NCBI GenBank assembly: GCA_013397075.1
Contig: VWZS01009934.1
Span: forward strand, 1,612,001-1,676,000
DNA length: 64,000 nt
DNA from: Rhabdornis inornatus
Lineage: Eukaryota; Chordata; Aves; Passeriformes; Rhabdornithidae
Direction of reading: 5' to 3'
A program made the position numbers and the translations under genes. Below the pieces are notes generated by a model. That model made no database searches and was not told where the DNA came from. It saw only the letters and a program-made list of their open reading frames with translations. Below are positions 13,201 through 28,200 of the stretch, piece by piece. The number at the start of each line of letters is the position of its first letter. The first letter of the stretch is position 1.

Positions 13201-16200
13201 TTTTTCCAGAGTCCTGTTATTTACATAGGTTTGATTTTTTGGATCAGATAAATTATGCAAAAGGACTTAATTTTCAGAAGAATTGTCAAACAAACCATGT
13301 TATCCTGTTCACTATCATATTTGGCAACAAATACATAAACTACTCTAACATTTGGTTCAGAAAATTAAGTAACTTCTTTAAATATTAACACAGTTTTGCA
13401 ATAAAATTCAGTGGAATCTACAGCTGCAAGAAATTTTAAGAGGTTTGGATATTTACCAAAAAAATTAAATGCTGCAAAACTGCTCTCTTTTTAAACATTT
13501 TTATGGTTTATATTTTGTAATAGAATAATTAAATCATATTTCATGCATATGTCTAGTGCAAGTGTTCCAATAGCTCTTTCCAAATGCCTGCTGTTTCTTC
13601 ACACAAAGCAGCTGTTTTAAACACAACATTTGTTTACAAGCAATCAGTGACTTTGAAGAGAAGTATCAGCTCATTCCTAAAACCAAACCCAACTAGGCAT
13701 ACTCACTCTCTGTGCCTGCCTCACACATGTACAGGTTTTATTTCATTTTAATGTCAGTCTGACCCATTATTATAAAAAATGTTGCATTAGTAACATACAG
13801 AACTACTCAACACAAATTACTGTATTTTTCAGTATAGAGAATAATTAGTAGTTTTAAGTTCTAGGCTGTCAGGTGTACACCAGGTTACTTCTTATAAAGG
13901 AAGTGATTTTCCCAGTTAATGAAATTTCCCTGTTAAAAAGGAGTTAATAAACCACAGATTCCAGGCTGAACAAAAACGGCAGTTTGGTACTCACTTTGCA
14001 AAGACAAGGCTCCGTGCATGGATCTTCATTAATGCTACCAGCCAGGCTGCAGTTACAACGCAGGCAGTTCGGGTAGCCCCGATACCCAAATGCACAACGA
14101 TCACATTTTTCCCCTGCGTAACCTTCCCTGCACTGACACTGGCCTGGCAAAGTTCCTTGAAGAGCAAAAGTAGAGAACAGAAAAAAAAAAATATATCAGT
14201 GGGCAATAGGCTGGATTCAAATGTCTCAGAGGGTACAAATAATTAAGCATTCCTTTTTTATTACACTCCATGTCATATTCTGCAGACACTTGGCACAAGG
14301 TCAGTCTCACCGTCTATTTTTCATATTTAAAGAATCAAATGCACAGAAACTACCGCAAAATGAATTTTGTGACAGCTGTAACAGCATTCACAAACAGTGT
14401 TGGATCTCAACAACCCACACTGTTTCACACAGTAGAAGTCCACAATCCCCACAGAAGATGTTCAGGGACTTGACATACCTTAAAATCATAAAACTACATT
14501 ATGCCTCAGCTTCAGCTTCCCAAAGATTTGCAAGTGTTTTGAAGTGGTACCTAAAAGGCAGCCATTCAAAGGTAGATGGTGTACCCTCAAACTTCAATGA
14601 CCTACAGCCAGACTTGAAGTTAAGGGGAAAGGCACTTCCTGCTTCCTTACCATGCTGAGAGTCAGTATGGTGCTCATCTTTAACACAGATGGAACTCAGA
14701 GAGCCGAAGGGGTCGCAGTCACAGGGATAGCAGGGGTGATCCTCATAGGGAGAAACCTATAAAATAAAAGTACTCTGGCAAATTCTCAAGTCATTAACTG
14801 GGAAAAGTAAAGATACATCTGTTTCCTGTCTTCAATCACCAAAACTAAAATGAATAAAAACTGGAAAAAGATAATATGGGGCAATAGATAAAGGGACTAG
14901 TCTAACTTTAGCAAGCAGAATGATCAGGGGATTGCAGTCTAGAAAAAGCTTAAATGTTGGAACAAAAGTTGATCTTCAATAGCACAAAGATATAGTAACT
15001 GCTAATGGCTGGAAGCTGAAGTGTGACACATTCAACATAAATAGACATTTTTCTAAGGTAACAGCAATTAACTACTGTGAAGGTTTGCCAAAAGATATGG
15101 AAATGTTTAAGACAAGAGTGGATGTTTTTTGCAAAGATATTCTGGTTCAAAGAGGAAGGAAATTAAAGAAATCCTTGGCTCTGTGTTCAATGGAAGGACA
15201 GCTTATCTATTAATACTCATTCTGACTTCATGATCTATAAATCTTTGAAATATAAGGCAGTGCAAATCATATGGCAAGATTTTATTTTTTTTTGGAGGGA
15301 AATTTGTCCTTTGAGGTGCTTCAGCTGTAAAGCAAATCAGTAATGACCTATAGATACACATTTAATGGCTATGAGTTGATCGAAGGCCTTTCTTCAATGC
15401 TTCTTACAACAACTCTAAGACAATCTCTGACTTCAATTAACTTCTTTGGATGAACTGTACCTGCTGTCTAGCCATACTCCTATGGACTCACCCTTGCTCT
15501 CTGCACCAACTTATGCCAGATTTTTAAAGTATGGGTTTTTCAAAATAAACATGAACCTACCAAAGCAAGACCATGTGGAGTAGAAATTTAGTTCAGAATG
15601 TCTCATTATACAGAGACCTCTAACACTGCAGTTATATGCAGTGTTAAGTTATGTAAGCTCATATGTTTAACTCTGTCAGCCACATCTTAACAAATGTCTC
15701 GTAGAGTTTATGCCTTTTTTCCAAAGAGTGACACTGGAAAGTACGCTCACAAGTTCTGCAACAATTGTATCAAGAAGAGCATTTGTTGGAACATCTCATG
15801 AGCCAAAGACTGTGATCTTCGAGCCAGGTCCTTTTTAACACTGGTTGAAATGGGCTGATACAGGATGGTACACAATTTTCATACTTTTGAAGACAGTGAA
15901 ACTTTACTACTTCAGACCTTTTTAGAGCTTTACCTACAGGAGAAATGGCTTTCCTAACAGAATATGTACATTTCCACACCAGAATATCAAGTGTCATCTT
16001 CACTCATAATTTTCTTCTCCAGCAACTTGACCTGCCCTCCCACACAACTGGACAAGCGTTTTGTTTTTTTTTCTGAAAGTTTTGGCATTATGACATTTAC
16101 CAAAAAAAAACCCCTCTATAGTTCTTAGCTATTCTGCAACTGGTAAAAAACCAATATATTAATCACAGTCAATCAGCTGAAATAGGCGTGATACCATGTT

Positions 16201-19200
16201 CACCAAACATTAGAATGGTATTTTCTAAATCTTACTTTGTGTGGTCTAAAATATCCATCAGCACACATTTCACAGTTGATCCCAGCAGTATGTTGAGTAC
16301 AGTTTAAACACACACCACCTCCTATATACTGGCCATGAATATCCATGCTCCTTTTCTGATCTGCAATACTCTGGTTGTAATAACAATCTTCTGCTTTGTT
16401 GTGACAGTTACATTCTGAGAAGGAATAGAAAAGAAATAAATTTTTTTCTTATTCACACTGTGTAACATTTCCTATGATACTGACATTTTTCAAAGTTGAA
16501 AATGTAAGTGGAAGAGCCTATCAATTGACCTCAAAAGTGTGTTTTTTCCCTTTAACCATGCCATGTGCTTCATCAGATTTAATACGCTATATTTCTTAGC
16601 AAGTAAGCAAATTTCAAAACCGCTGTTATCATTTTAACAGCACTGTTTTTAGCAGTATTCTGTATCCTGCTGAGACAATCTTGTCAGGACTGTTGTCAAC
16701 AGTGACATGTGCAATTAGCAATAATATTCCTTCTTCTGTCCTCTGCATTATAGATAAAAACCTGCCTAATTCTTCCCTTATTTGTATTATAGACAAAATC
16801 TGAGAGGTCAACAAAAAGTACGTAAGTATAAATTTTATTTAGTTTGAAGAGTGACATTGTGACTTGAGCAAAGACTTCAACAAAAAAGACTTTTTTTCCA
16901 TCCAGAACTTCAAATTTTATCCAATAGGTTCTTAATTGTCTGCAGCTTGTGCTATGCATTAGCAATGTGAACTGAGAAAATGCACCAACTAGCCCTACAC
17001 ATTCAGCCATACTGGCACAGACTAAGTCAATCTGTCAGACAGTGTAATTGGCCAAATAAAAACATTTGTTATCAGAACAAAGTTCTTCATCTGACAAAAT
17101 TTATGATCAATTGATGAAATTTGCATTTCAAGTAGCTAACAAAATGATTGATGCAAGTCTGCTAGTTTCTACAGGAGTACAATAAATCCCCAAGTCCCTT
17201 TGAAAAAGAGACTGGAAGACTACATGACAACTCCACTAGCCAAGGAGTCACACTGAATAGATTATTGAAAACCATATGAACATCTATGATGAGAAGTAGG
17301 TTCTCTACCTTTGAACAATCCCATGAAGACAGTTAATAGTTTGTGGATTTTTCTGGGGAATTAGTACAGATCTCTATGAAAGCAAGCTCAAACAAGAGAA
17401 TAGTAAGACTTCTTGACACTACCTAAATTCCTGTGCATACTTACTCTCACATTTGTTCCCAGCAGAAAGGGTTCCTGGTCTCCATGGTTTTTGGTGGTAG
17501 CCCGGACAGCACTTGTTACAGCTCTCTCCACATGTGTTGTGTTCGCACTGGCACTGCAATTTCTAAGAATAAAAAAAATCCACTTTCTTGAAATATTTTT
17601 TAATGGATAATTTAATCAATTTTGCCAAAAGTCTGCCCAGTATCAATCTTACTCCCAAAAATGACATGACCCACAAACACCCCACAAGTAGCACTGAGCT
17701 GCTCTACCATGGTGCATCAACTACTAGGATGTAGCCTTCCCAGAACAGGAGGGACAAATCTCCCGTGCTGCAGGACAGACTATGTTTTGTGCCCTTTGAA
17801 TTGTTTAAATTCAATGCCAAAGAAGAGTTTACTTCAAGAAAGTTACACTGCAAAACCCAGATATGCTTGCCCTAAAAAAAAAAGAAAAATATAGCAAATA
17901 ATTTGTATGTATCATACAATGGGATTATGCATACAAATTATTTAGCTTTGTCTTTCTCATTCTCCTAAACATTTTTTTTTAATTGGAAAAGTTGTTTTGC
18001 AAAAATAATGAGATTAAAGAATACCTTTGTGATTTCATCCAAAGGGCAGCTTCGAGCATGGCCATAACAAATACACATGCCACCAACAGAGATGTCCTTT
18101 ATTGAATAGTAGTACTACAAAAAAAACGAAGGTGAGAAAGGTATGAATAAAAGACATTTACATGTATTTACATTTCCCTGCCCTACTCTGCAAAATAAAA
18201 AGCCAGCATTCAACTATTCTGTGTCTTGAAAAATAAAAGAAATACTTGAAAATATTTGCCATTTGAGGAAACCTTCAATTTTTGCAGTTTCTGTTTTTCG
18301 TATGGTTTTTCCTATTGGTACAAAACACTAACTGATTTTTAACTTTTAAGTATGCATGTAAAATCCCTCAGCTTTGAGAAAGACCACCAAATGTGACCTC
18401 AGCCAAAATGTACTCACAAAAAAAAAAAAAAAATTAAAAAAAAACTTCACTTTACAGGAAGCCATAAAGCATAAAAATTTGCCATATTTTAGAGTCTGTC
18501 TGCTGACTAAGAGTATGCTTCCTTAAGATGGGAACTCTCCCTCCCTTAAAACCACTTTGCACATTCCTTTCCAGACCAGCTCTTTGCTACTACTACTGTA
18601 CAGCCAGTGAAATATTCCATCCAAACTCTTAGTTTAAAAATTGCAGATACAGCAGAATACTATCCATTAATATTGCCAGGTGGTGAGCAAAAACAACATG
18701 CATAAGGAAAGGATTTAATTTTCAAGGCAAAGACGAGGCAGGAAATGACCATCTGGGTTCAGTTACAGCTGCAAGATCAACATGGTTGGCCTGTTTGTGT
18801 CCTGGGAAGTATGTACGACAGGGGAATGAAAAAGAAACTCTTTTTGAGGATACTTCTAAGGGAAGAGTTCAATGCTCTCAGACCTAGCAACCCTAATGTC
18901 AGCTAGTTCAGGAAGAGAGGTAGCCCTGGGTGGTCAGACATGCTGATTCCTGGACTGTTATTTCTTTGAAGGCTCTTGAAGCTGGAGCAAACTATCTTCT
19001 TTGATTTCATACTTATTTTTTTATTGTCTTAAATTTCTTATGTTCACTCTTTTGGGAGGATTTTTAATGTTATGAACTTGAACTACAAAAATAATTCAGG
19101 GACTTATCATGAACAGTAATCCTAAACTACAAAGAAGGAGGTTCAGGCTGAAAAAGGAAGGGGACAAAAGCGGAATTTAATTTCTCACTGCATTCCCTGC

Positions 19201-22200
19201 TCCATCTCCCTTGTCTTATTTTCTGACAGTATGTGGCTCACAGCAGCTGTGTGCAGCTTGGAGTTGAATGAGAGACAAGTGATAATAAAATGCTGCAGAC
19301 AGAAATAAATAGAAAGAACACAAATAAAGGTGCTGTTGGACACTCAGAACCTGAATTGGCCGTTTTTCAAGACTATGTATAGGGAACTAAACATAATTGG
19401 TATGAACAAACATAGCAAAGTCTTCAAAGACAATAAAAACAGCATCCAGAAGGCTGGAAGTGGTTATCTTTGTTATAGATGGTTGCACAACAAAGTGAGA
19501 CTCGAGGTGAGACATCAGGATTTGGGAACCCTGGCCAATATGTGTAGTTTTTCATGCAAAACTGCACAAAGCAGTGCTAGGTAGAGAAGTACCAAGCCCT
19601 GGATTGCAAAACTGTGTATGTTACAAAACCAGTGGCAATGTTTGTCCTCCAAATTCTTGTTTCCTAGATGTATGTCTGTATGCTTCCATGCCAAGCTTTT
19701 CTTTTTGTGGTGTATGTCTTGATATGCCAACACTATTGATAGATCTAAATATCAGCCAGCCTGCTCTGTGGGAATATCTCACCTCTCAGGCTGTGCATTT
19801 CCCTATTGCCAGCAAGACACAGATGGAGCAGCTGTCCAATACTCTGCTCTTGCAGTCTCCATGCTAGCATGGACAGAAAATTCATATAATCCAGATTTTA
19901 CACTTTGAAATGCTCCAGTTGAATGGACACCTTGAAAGTACCCACCAATCCCTGACCAAATCCAAGTTCCTTCCTCCCTTCTGTGCTCAGCTATCCAGAC
20001 AGCACAAGAATTGCCTGTATCAGAGAAGCCACAAGCTGCAAGAATTCTGTTGCTGCACAAGGAAGAGCTGCCTGCAGATGTTTTTCAGGAAAAAGAGCTA
20101 CAAAGGAAGAGAAGGAGGAAACACTTCTCATGTTCTCCTGTACTTATCAGAAAGCCTACTTTCACAGAAAAACTTGAGGCCTCTGAAGTGTTAACGTATA
20201 AGTCATGGGCAAATTATCAAAATGGCAAGATACAAAGCAGAAATCCTGCAGAACTGTTTAGACTTCCAATACTTAATTTATGTGAAAGCCTGAAGAAGAC
20301 AGCCTAAGTGCCTGGGGCTCAGTTTTAGGACCAAATCTGGAAATCAGTTAATATTCTTGGAATTCTATACAAATATTTTACATTAATTCACAGGCTCTAA
20401 AACAATTGATTGTAACGGCCTTTAAAAATGAAGAAAATTCTTATCAGACATGAAAGTTCACAATAGCAATGTTTTCAAATAATTATGTTTATGAACCACA
20501 GCACTGGATCCTGAAATCTATGATAGACCCCAAAAAGTACTGCAATGGCATCAAGGGCAACCTCAAGTGGAATGTCCATCAGCCAAACCATATTTCGTAT
20601 CTTGATGATAAAGCATAATAAACACTGCTCCTAGCACAAATCATTTACTCAAACAAATAAAAATAAAACAAATAAAAACCATCTTGAGAAAGCTTTTTCT
20701 AAAGGCTGTTTATGACAAGATGTTGTTTATGGTGTCAAAGGAAAGGCAAGAATTATTTAACAACCTATCAAAGTGACTCTGAATGATTAACGAAGAGGAT
20801 TAAGTACTTCTCCTTCTCAGATATGTCAGAATACTCTCCCATTAAGATGTACTGAATATCATTTATGAACAATCAGCTTACCCTTCTGGTAACAATGGGG
20901 TCTAGTTCCTTAGGGTCATTATGGCTGAGAGTCATGAGGTCAGCATTCAGAGTTCTAATACGCTGCAGTCGCAGGCGAATGTATCTTGCAGAAGTGAATT
21001 CCAACAGCTTCTGTGAGGGATCATCAGCACTAGGCCTACCATTGATCAGTGACGTGTGAATCTGGAAAGAAAGGCTGGCTTAGTCACAAACATAATTGTG
21101 ATTCATTTACCACAACAAGTATTAGTCTGACAATCAAAACCACAGAACTTACCTTGTTTCGAAACAACTCAGGATGGTGACATGTTAAACTACCTGGAAT
21201 CCTTTTTATTTCCCCATTGTCTACCTGCAGCCAAAATTCCTGCTGCCTGACTCACACTGTTCTGAAACCACCATTATCAGGTCATCATAGTTTCAAGTCT
21301 CTGGGCTTTTGTGGTGACAAAATATGGAGAAAAACCAATGTACAGTATCAAGGACCAATGCCTAGGTCCTGAAGTCTTCCTTCCTCTCCCTCATTAAGAT
21401 GGAATAAGTAACTCTGGCCATAAACTCAATTTTGTCCTTACAGATTTCTTCTCTCCAAATAGAAAGATCATATTACAAAGCATAATCTGGTCCACATACT
21501 CAATCTGGGGTCATTATTCCTACACTTAGCAGTGATAGGGCTGCACAATCGGCAAGAAGTACTCAGTGATAACAGAATGCAGTGGGAAGCCACAACAGGG
21601 AGGACAACTGAAAGCAAGGAGCTGCCATCACAAACCCACTCATTTGACCTACATCTTCCTTGCACAATTCAAATTGGTCCCACTCTGACTTTTGGTATCA
21701 AACTGCATGGCTTTATCTGGCAACAGCCCCTTCCTTCTTTCCAAAGCTACTTAGGAACACACAAGGATATAGTTCCCTATGACCATACAGTCCCTGCTCC
21801 ATTTTATGTAAGAAAGAGGAAAAACAAGACCCTACCCTAGAGACAACAAACAAGTGCTCAACAGGTCACATGGTGTCCATACCAAAGGGTCAGGTTTTGG
21901 GCTTGTCAGCTGCATTTCAGAGTGCATGACATATTCTCATTTATGAAAAGCAATTTTGTCTCTTATACTACTCTTGAATTTATAGCTTCAACTTTGTACA
22001 GTACTGTCAACTTGTTCCCCTGAAAATATTCCTATGTTATAGATTTTTTTATTATTATTGTTTTAAAAAGAAAATCTTAATTCTGTAATGGAGCTAGGGC
22101 CTCCCTAGAGAGTAACTGTGTTATTTAAAGACATATAAACAGAAACCTGTAACGGAGATCACATTCCCAAAATTATAATTTTGACATTTATTGATTAGCA

Positions 22201-25200
22201 CCATTCCTTCTTAATATTCTAACACAGTTCAAAGATTTCCACTTTTCTGATAGCTCATCCATTTTTCAACCACAGAATAACAGTTATGAAAACCAAAATG
22301 TTTCCCAGGTCTCATCCTGCAAATTAGCATCACCTGATATGATATTCAGCTCTCATAGAAATGCAGGGAATTTTTCTAGTCTATTTTCTATGCTAAAGTA
22401 GGATTTACTAGAGTTTTTTTAGATGTTTGACCAATCCGTTTTTGAAGACCAGTGCTGGTGCTGACTTTACAACCCTCCAAGGCAATATATTCCAGGCCTT
22501 TCCAGCTTTATTGTTAGAAATGCTCCTAATCTCTAAACCATGTTTTATCTTGTTGCAATTTCAGAATTCTTCTTGGATCCTGTCACAGACATGCAGAAGA
22601 GATTTTTCCTCTTTGTCCCCATGCAACTGAAGACTGAACATGCCCACCACATCTCAGTCTGTTCTCTTCAGGCAAATTGGTTGTGACATATTCATTCAGA
22701 AGTTACGTTTTCTGCTTGGAATTACAAGGCAGAATTGTCAGTCAAATATCAAATATCACTGCACTCCTTTTACTGAAAAAAATTAATACATATATGCTCA
22801 ACTTTAGCAGAAAACAACTTTACCATGGGGCACCACATCCTACTCTCATTTACCTTTCAGTACAGACATAGAATTTGCTGGGCTCGCTGCAATCTTTTAA
22901 TTTCCTCACCAAAGAGAGAAGGCACTGGAATTTCTAACACACTGTGTTTGCTTTTTATCACTTAGACACTAGAGATTTAAAGATCAAGAAGAGCCTGTCA
23001 CAACCAACTGGCCTTACCTCCCATGTGTCTCATGCCACTTTGTTTTACATAGTCTTTCCTGCCTAATACATACTCTCACTATTCCTAAGTAGAGCCTTTT
23101 AAGTGATGAAATATAAATTATGACTCACTTTTTTACTCTAGAGTTAAAAGCCTGAACAGTAGAAATTCTACTGTCTAGACATTCTACTAGTAGAAATTCC
23201 ATAACAATACACTTAAATTTTTATAGAGATTGTAGAGGAATCTTAACAAGCAGAAAAAGAGAGAAACAGAAAAGGTACTGAGATACTAAAGAAGAAATAT
23301 CATGATTCTCCTTGCACACTGCTAAATTTGGCTAATTTATTGGTTATATAGGCTTATACACCCTAATATTTCTGTATTATGTATTTTTGGCTAACTTGTC
23401 CTTCATAACTCAAGATCATTTTCAAACAACTGCAGCTTAAGCCTTGCAATTCATCATGAGTCCTAAACCAATTATGTAAATTGCCAGAATCAGATCTTCA
23501 AGCAGTATAAAACAGACAAACAACAGAACTTACAGTTGAGAAGCTATATCTCTTCAAACCTGAGAAAAATCTAGCAGCCAAACAGGCAAAATGTCAGATA
23601 TGGCAAAAAAAAATGTTATTAATGACATCCATATTTAGATATGTGGAATTTTTGCCCTAACAGTTATTTCACATCAAGACACTCCAAGCTGATGGCAGAG
23701 AACTGGGATGCTAGCAAATGCTGGGTACAAGGCAGGCACTTACAGAGATCAGCTGGTTTGCAGGGCCATTCTTAAGTTCAACAGATAGGCCAGGACAAAT
23801 TACAAAGCCCCAAATACATAAATTTTCTGTAGAGTTCCAAGATTCACTAATGCAGGTTATGAGATATTTCATGCAGGCAATATTCCTGTCTGACAGACAA
23901 TCCAGTAACAAAGGAGCAGCCTGTCCTTTGTGAATGACAGCTTTTATGCATGTATGTTTATCTGCTGGAGGGCAGGAAGGCTCCCCAGAGGGATCTGGGC
24001 TGGCTGGAGAGCTGGGCTGAGGCCAACTAGTTCAACAAGGTCAAGTGCTGAGTCCTGCCCTTGGGTCACAACAACCCCAGGCAGTGCTACAGGCTGGGGG
24101 CAGAGTGGCTGGAAAGCTGCCCAGAGGAAAAGATCCTTGGGGGTGCTGGTTGACAGCAGCTGTACCTGAGCCAGCTGTGCCCAGGTTCAACTCGTGTCCA
24201 AGAAGGCCAATGGCATCCTGGCCTGGATCAGCAGCAGTGTGGCCAGCAGGACCACATCAGGGATTGTCCCCCTGTACTCGGCACTGGTGAGGCCACACCT
24301 CGAGTCCTGCATTCAGTTTTGGGTCCCTCACTATAAGAATGACATTGGGGGGCTGGAGTGTGTCCAGAGAAGGTCAGTGAAGCTGGTGAAGGGTCTGGAG
24401 CACAAGTTCTGTGAGGAGCAGCTGAAGTAACTGAGGTTGTTCAGCCTGGAGAAAAGGAGTCTCAGGGGTGACCTTATCACTCCCTAACCTGACAGGAGGC
24501 TGTTGCCAGATGTGGGTCAGCCTCTTCTCCCAGGCATCAAGTGGTAGAACAAGAGGAATAGCCTCAAATTGTGCCAAGGGAGTCCTAGATGGAAACCTAG
24601 GAAGGTTTTTTGCATAGAAAGGATTGTCAAGTGTGGGAGAAGGCTGCCCAGGGATGTGATGGAGTCACCATCCCTAGAGGGACATGTAGATGTGTCACAA
24701 TAAGAACATGGTTTAGGGGTGAAGTTGGCAGTACTGAACTTATATAGTAGGACCCAATGACCTTAGTCCTTGTTAGTAAGACTAATAGTAAGAGTCAATG
24801 ACCTTAAAAGTCTTTTCCAGCCTAAAAGATTCTGTGATTCTCCACAGTAGGCAGAAATTCAATTCTGCCATTTTTTGTGTTATGTTTTTCTATCACCACA
24901 CTCAGAAAAAACCCAGTGTTTTAGACAGTGTAGCCCAATTAATTATGTGTACCATCATGAAAAACAGAATGAGAAAAAAATGGTCACTGAATTGAATTTC
25001 TGGTATCCCTGGAGCTGGAGTTGTATGGCCCTACTAAATGTATATTTACAAGCAGCATTGTTCCTATACAGTCAGCCTAAGGGTTTTCTGGTTAATTGTG
25101 TGGTGAGACAGGTTTAGGTTTCTTTGTTCCATCTGATCTGTTGGTTCTATGTTGATTATATGCTCACAAGACTGCAATAAACATTTTATTAAAGTAAGTG

Positions 25201-28200
25201 TGACTTTATATTACTGAATTTCACTAGTTTTTTTCTTGCTGTTAGTTTTAATTTTACGTGAATGGCTACATACAGTCCAACCTTTTCTTAACCAAGAAAT
25301 AAAAACGTATTGATTTCTGTGAAGCTAGGAGTTACTAGCATTCTCCACGAGATAACACCACACTTATTATCATGGTCATACGTTATAGCATTCATGATAG
25401 AATAACCACTGATTTTAATGTATCATTTCATTATGTGGCTGCCTCTTCGTAATAAATTACACAAGTACCATGAATAGAGTTTTTTAAAAGAAAGAAAAGA
25501 AAGAACAATTAACACCAAGACTGCACAACTCGTAGCCCTTTTAATTATGCTACATCCTTGAAACAATGCCAAGGCTTGTTTAGGAGTTCCAGCTGTGCCG
25601 AGCACTTCAACAGTGTTAGTAGCTTTATCTCACACAACCAGGTGCTCCTAACACAGGAGTTTTCTCTACCAAATGAAAAAGCTGGCAGAACACAGGGCCT
25701 CTGTTATAGTTTTTCAGGATACAGGAACTAATAATTCACAGCTAATTGCTACCATCAAATTATATGAAAAGAGAGAACAAAGGGTTTAGTAATGGGAACA
25801 CATAGAGCCAAAGAAACATTTCATCCCAACGTTTAGAAGTTTGCTATACTAGCACATGATTTAAAGATAATGTTATTAAAGAAGAGTAACAGATGATCTG
25901 GTAGTGCTGAGGGTGATGAACTCTGTAACTTCAATTCAAATGTTTTCAAATTGCTATCACGCCATGTTCTTAATCACAAACTGCCACTACAAAAACAAAG
26001 ATACCTCTCCATGTTCCAGGGGAACTAGTCTGGAATAATAGGAGGTGCAGATCACTTCATCATCTCTCTTGTAAGTTGGCGGCCCAATTCTTGGGGTAAT
26101 ATTGTAACGAGTTAAACACTCGGTATCACTAATTGCATAGTACTGCCATGGTCTGAACTCCGTGCCATCTATGGAGCGTTCCAAAATCCAGTTTCCAGGT
26201 CGTGGAGCATTAGCAGCTTTGATGATGACATATGCAACTTGAAAGACCTGAAAAAAATGCAAGAGGAAAATTTTAACACTTCATTGTACTGTATAACACC
26301 ACCAGAAGCCAACAGGGTAGTAAATTTAAATTTTAAAAGTAGCGTATGTGTTGCCTGGGAAGAGGGTAAAATTTGATGCAGTAACTCTGGATAAATTTTT
26401 TGCACAACAGTTTGACAAGAGGTTGTCTAATTGTGTCCAGGGCATCAGTCTGCACTGATGTAAGAGCTGAAATCTGTATCTATACTGCACATTTCAGGCT
26501 TAGTTGGGTATAACAATCTGTGGGAAATGTTTAGATCTTCTGAACCATGGAGGGCTTCAAAAAACTGGGGTTTGGTTGGGTTTTCTTGTTTGGTTTTTTG
26601 TGCTTGGTTGGTTTTGTGGGTTTTTTTATAGAGGTAGCCCAAAAAGCTCTTTGGTTTACAATTTAGCAGAGAATGTAATCTTCTCTGTAATAGCATTTCT
26701 GATAAACTCTTTACATACTGTTTTAAAAACCTCTTTGGATTACAATTGCATCCTGTGTTTAAGTTATTTCAGCAGAAAACTACTTAGAGACACTGCTAAT
26801 AATACACAGAGGTAAATAAGCTGAATGTGACAAAAATAAACATGATAAAATAGCTAATGTTCTTAACATTAAGATGTATATGAGCTATGCAGCTATCTTG
26901 ACTATTTTTCTGACAACCCAAAGTGAAATCCCCATGCGTACAACAGGACTGTTCAGCATGTCTGTGAGTAGGCAGGGCAGTAATTAAGTTCATATCACCT
27001 TTTAAATTACCTTGTCATGGCAGCCAGATAACCTGCACTGGCCCCCAACTTGGTACAGCCTGAGACATGAACACTGAAGTGCACTTACTGCAAAGCCACC
27101 ATGTTCTCCCTTACCCAGTACCTGCTACATCACCTCACTCACTCAAAAAGCCTGCATTTGCAAATTCATAAGACTTCTATATAGGAGTTTAATGTTTCAT
27201 ATACACTGGTGCAACAAGCCACATTTAGATGAAAGAAAAGCTCTGTATTATTCAGCCATCTCAGAGAAATGTATTTCCACTTGAGCATACTGCCTGGTCT
27301 ACTTCTATTGTCATCATAATTCCTGTCTGCATGTGCAGTATTAATATCGTGTTGAGCTCCAATCTGGCTGCCATCAGTTCTTTCATACATTATAAATTTA
27401 AATTTTTAGGACTTTTTTTTTTTTTTTTTGCAATATAGATTAAAGCCAGAGCAATAACAATACTTGCCACATAAAAGCAGGTTTTGATTTTGCCAAATGC
27501 GGAAATAAGCTCACAAAAATAAATAGTAACTGCATTGTGTATGCAACTCAGGAAACTACTTTTGAAACACAACATTATTAAAGTGAACAAAGCTTTGATT
27601 AGGAGATCTTCCACACATGAGAAGGAAAAACATTGGCAATGCTTATCTTCAAATGATTTACTACATATAATATCTTTTAAAAAGTGAAACAATCTTACTT
27701 TTTATTAAAATCAGACATAAATTAAACTACAATATTCACTTGGTTTGACTTTCTTTACAGGCACGCCAGTTTTATCCTGTTAAACATCAGTCAGATACAA
27801 ACAGAACATTTCTAGTTGTTCCAATAAACATGGCAATTTACAGAAAATAAGGATTTTACTGTGACCTTTCAGCAATGCAAGCAGATGTAAGCAAAAGGAG
27901 AAGCCAGCTCACTCTTTAGTCAGTCTTACAAATAAAATTTCTCTGGGGTCTGTGAATCCTCTGTTGTTTCACATAATCTTAAAATTTGATCAAAGTTAAA
28001 TGAACATCAAGAATTATAATCCAGCTTCCATGAAAAGAAGAGCACCTTTTAAATAAAACCTACATCATGCCAACAATCTCCAACTGAAAAATAAAAGCCA
28101 AAAATACGTGGTTTTAAAGGAACAAAGTACATCATTTGGGCAGACTTAAGCCAAACAACTATATTCCCTACACACAACCTGGATTTCATTGATTCAGTTA

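Noticed and set aside
14221..14658. 145-codon plus-strand frame
   Set aside because: Reaches into the antisense of LAMA1 exon 9 and has no protein-like features.
24194..24430. Frame resembling a reverse transcriptase C-terminus
   Set aside because: Not a host gene: it is the decayed ORF2 end of a CR1 copy, already listed as a mobile element.
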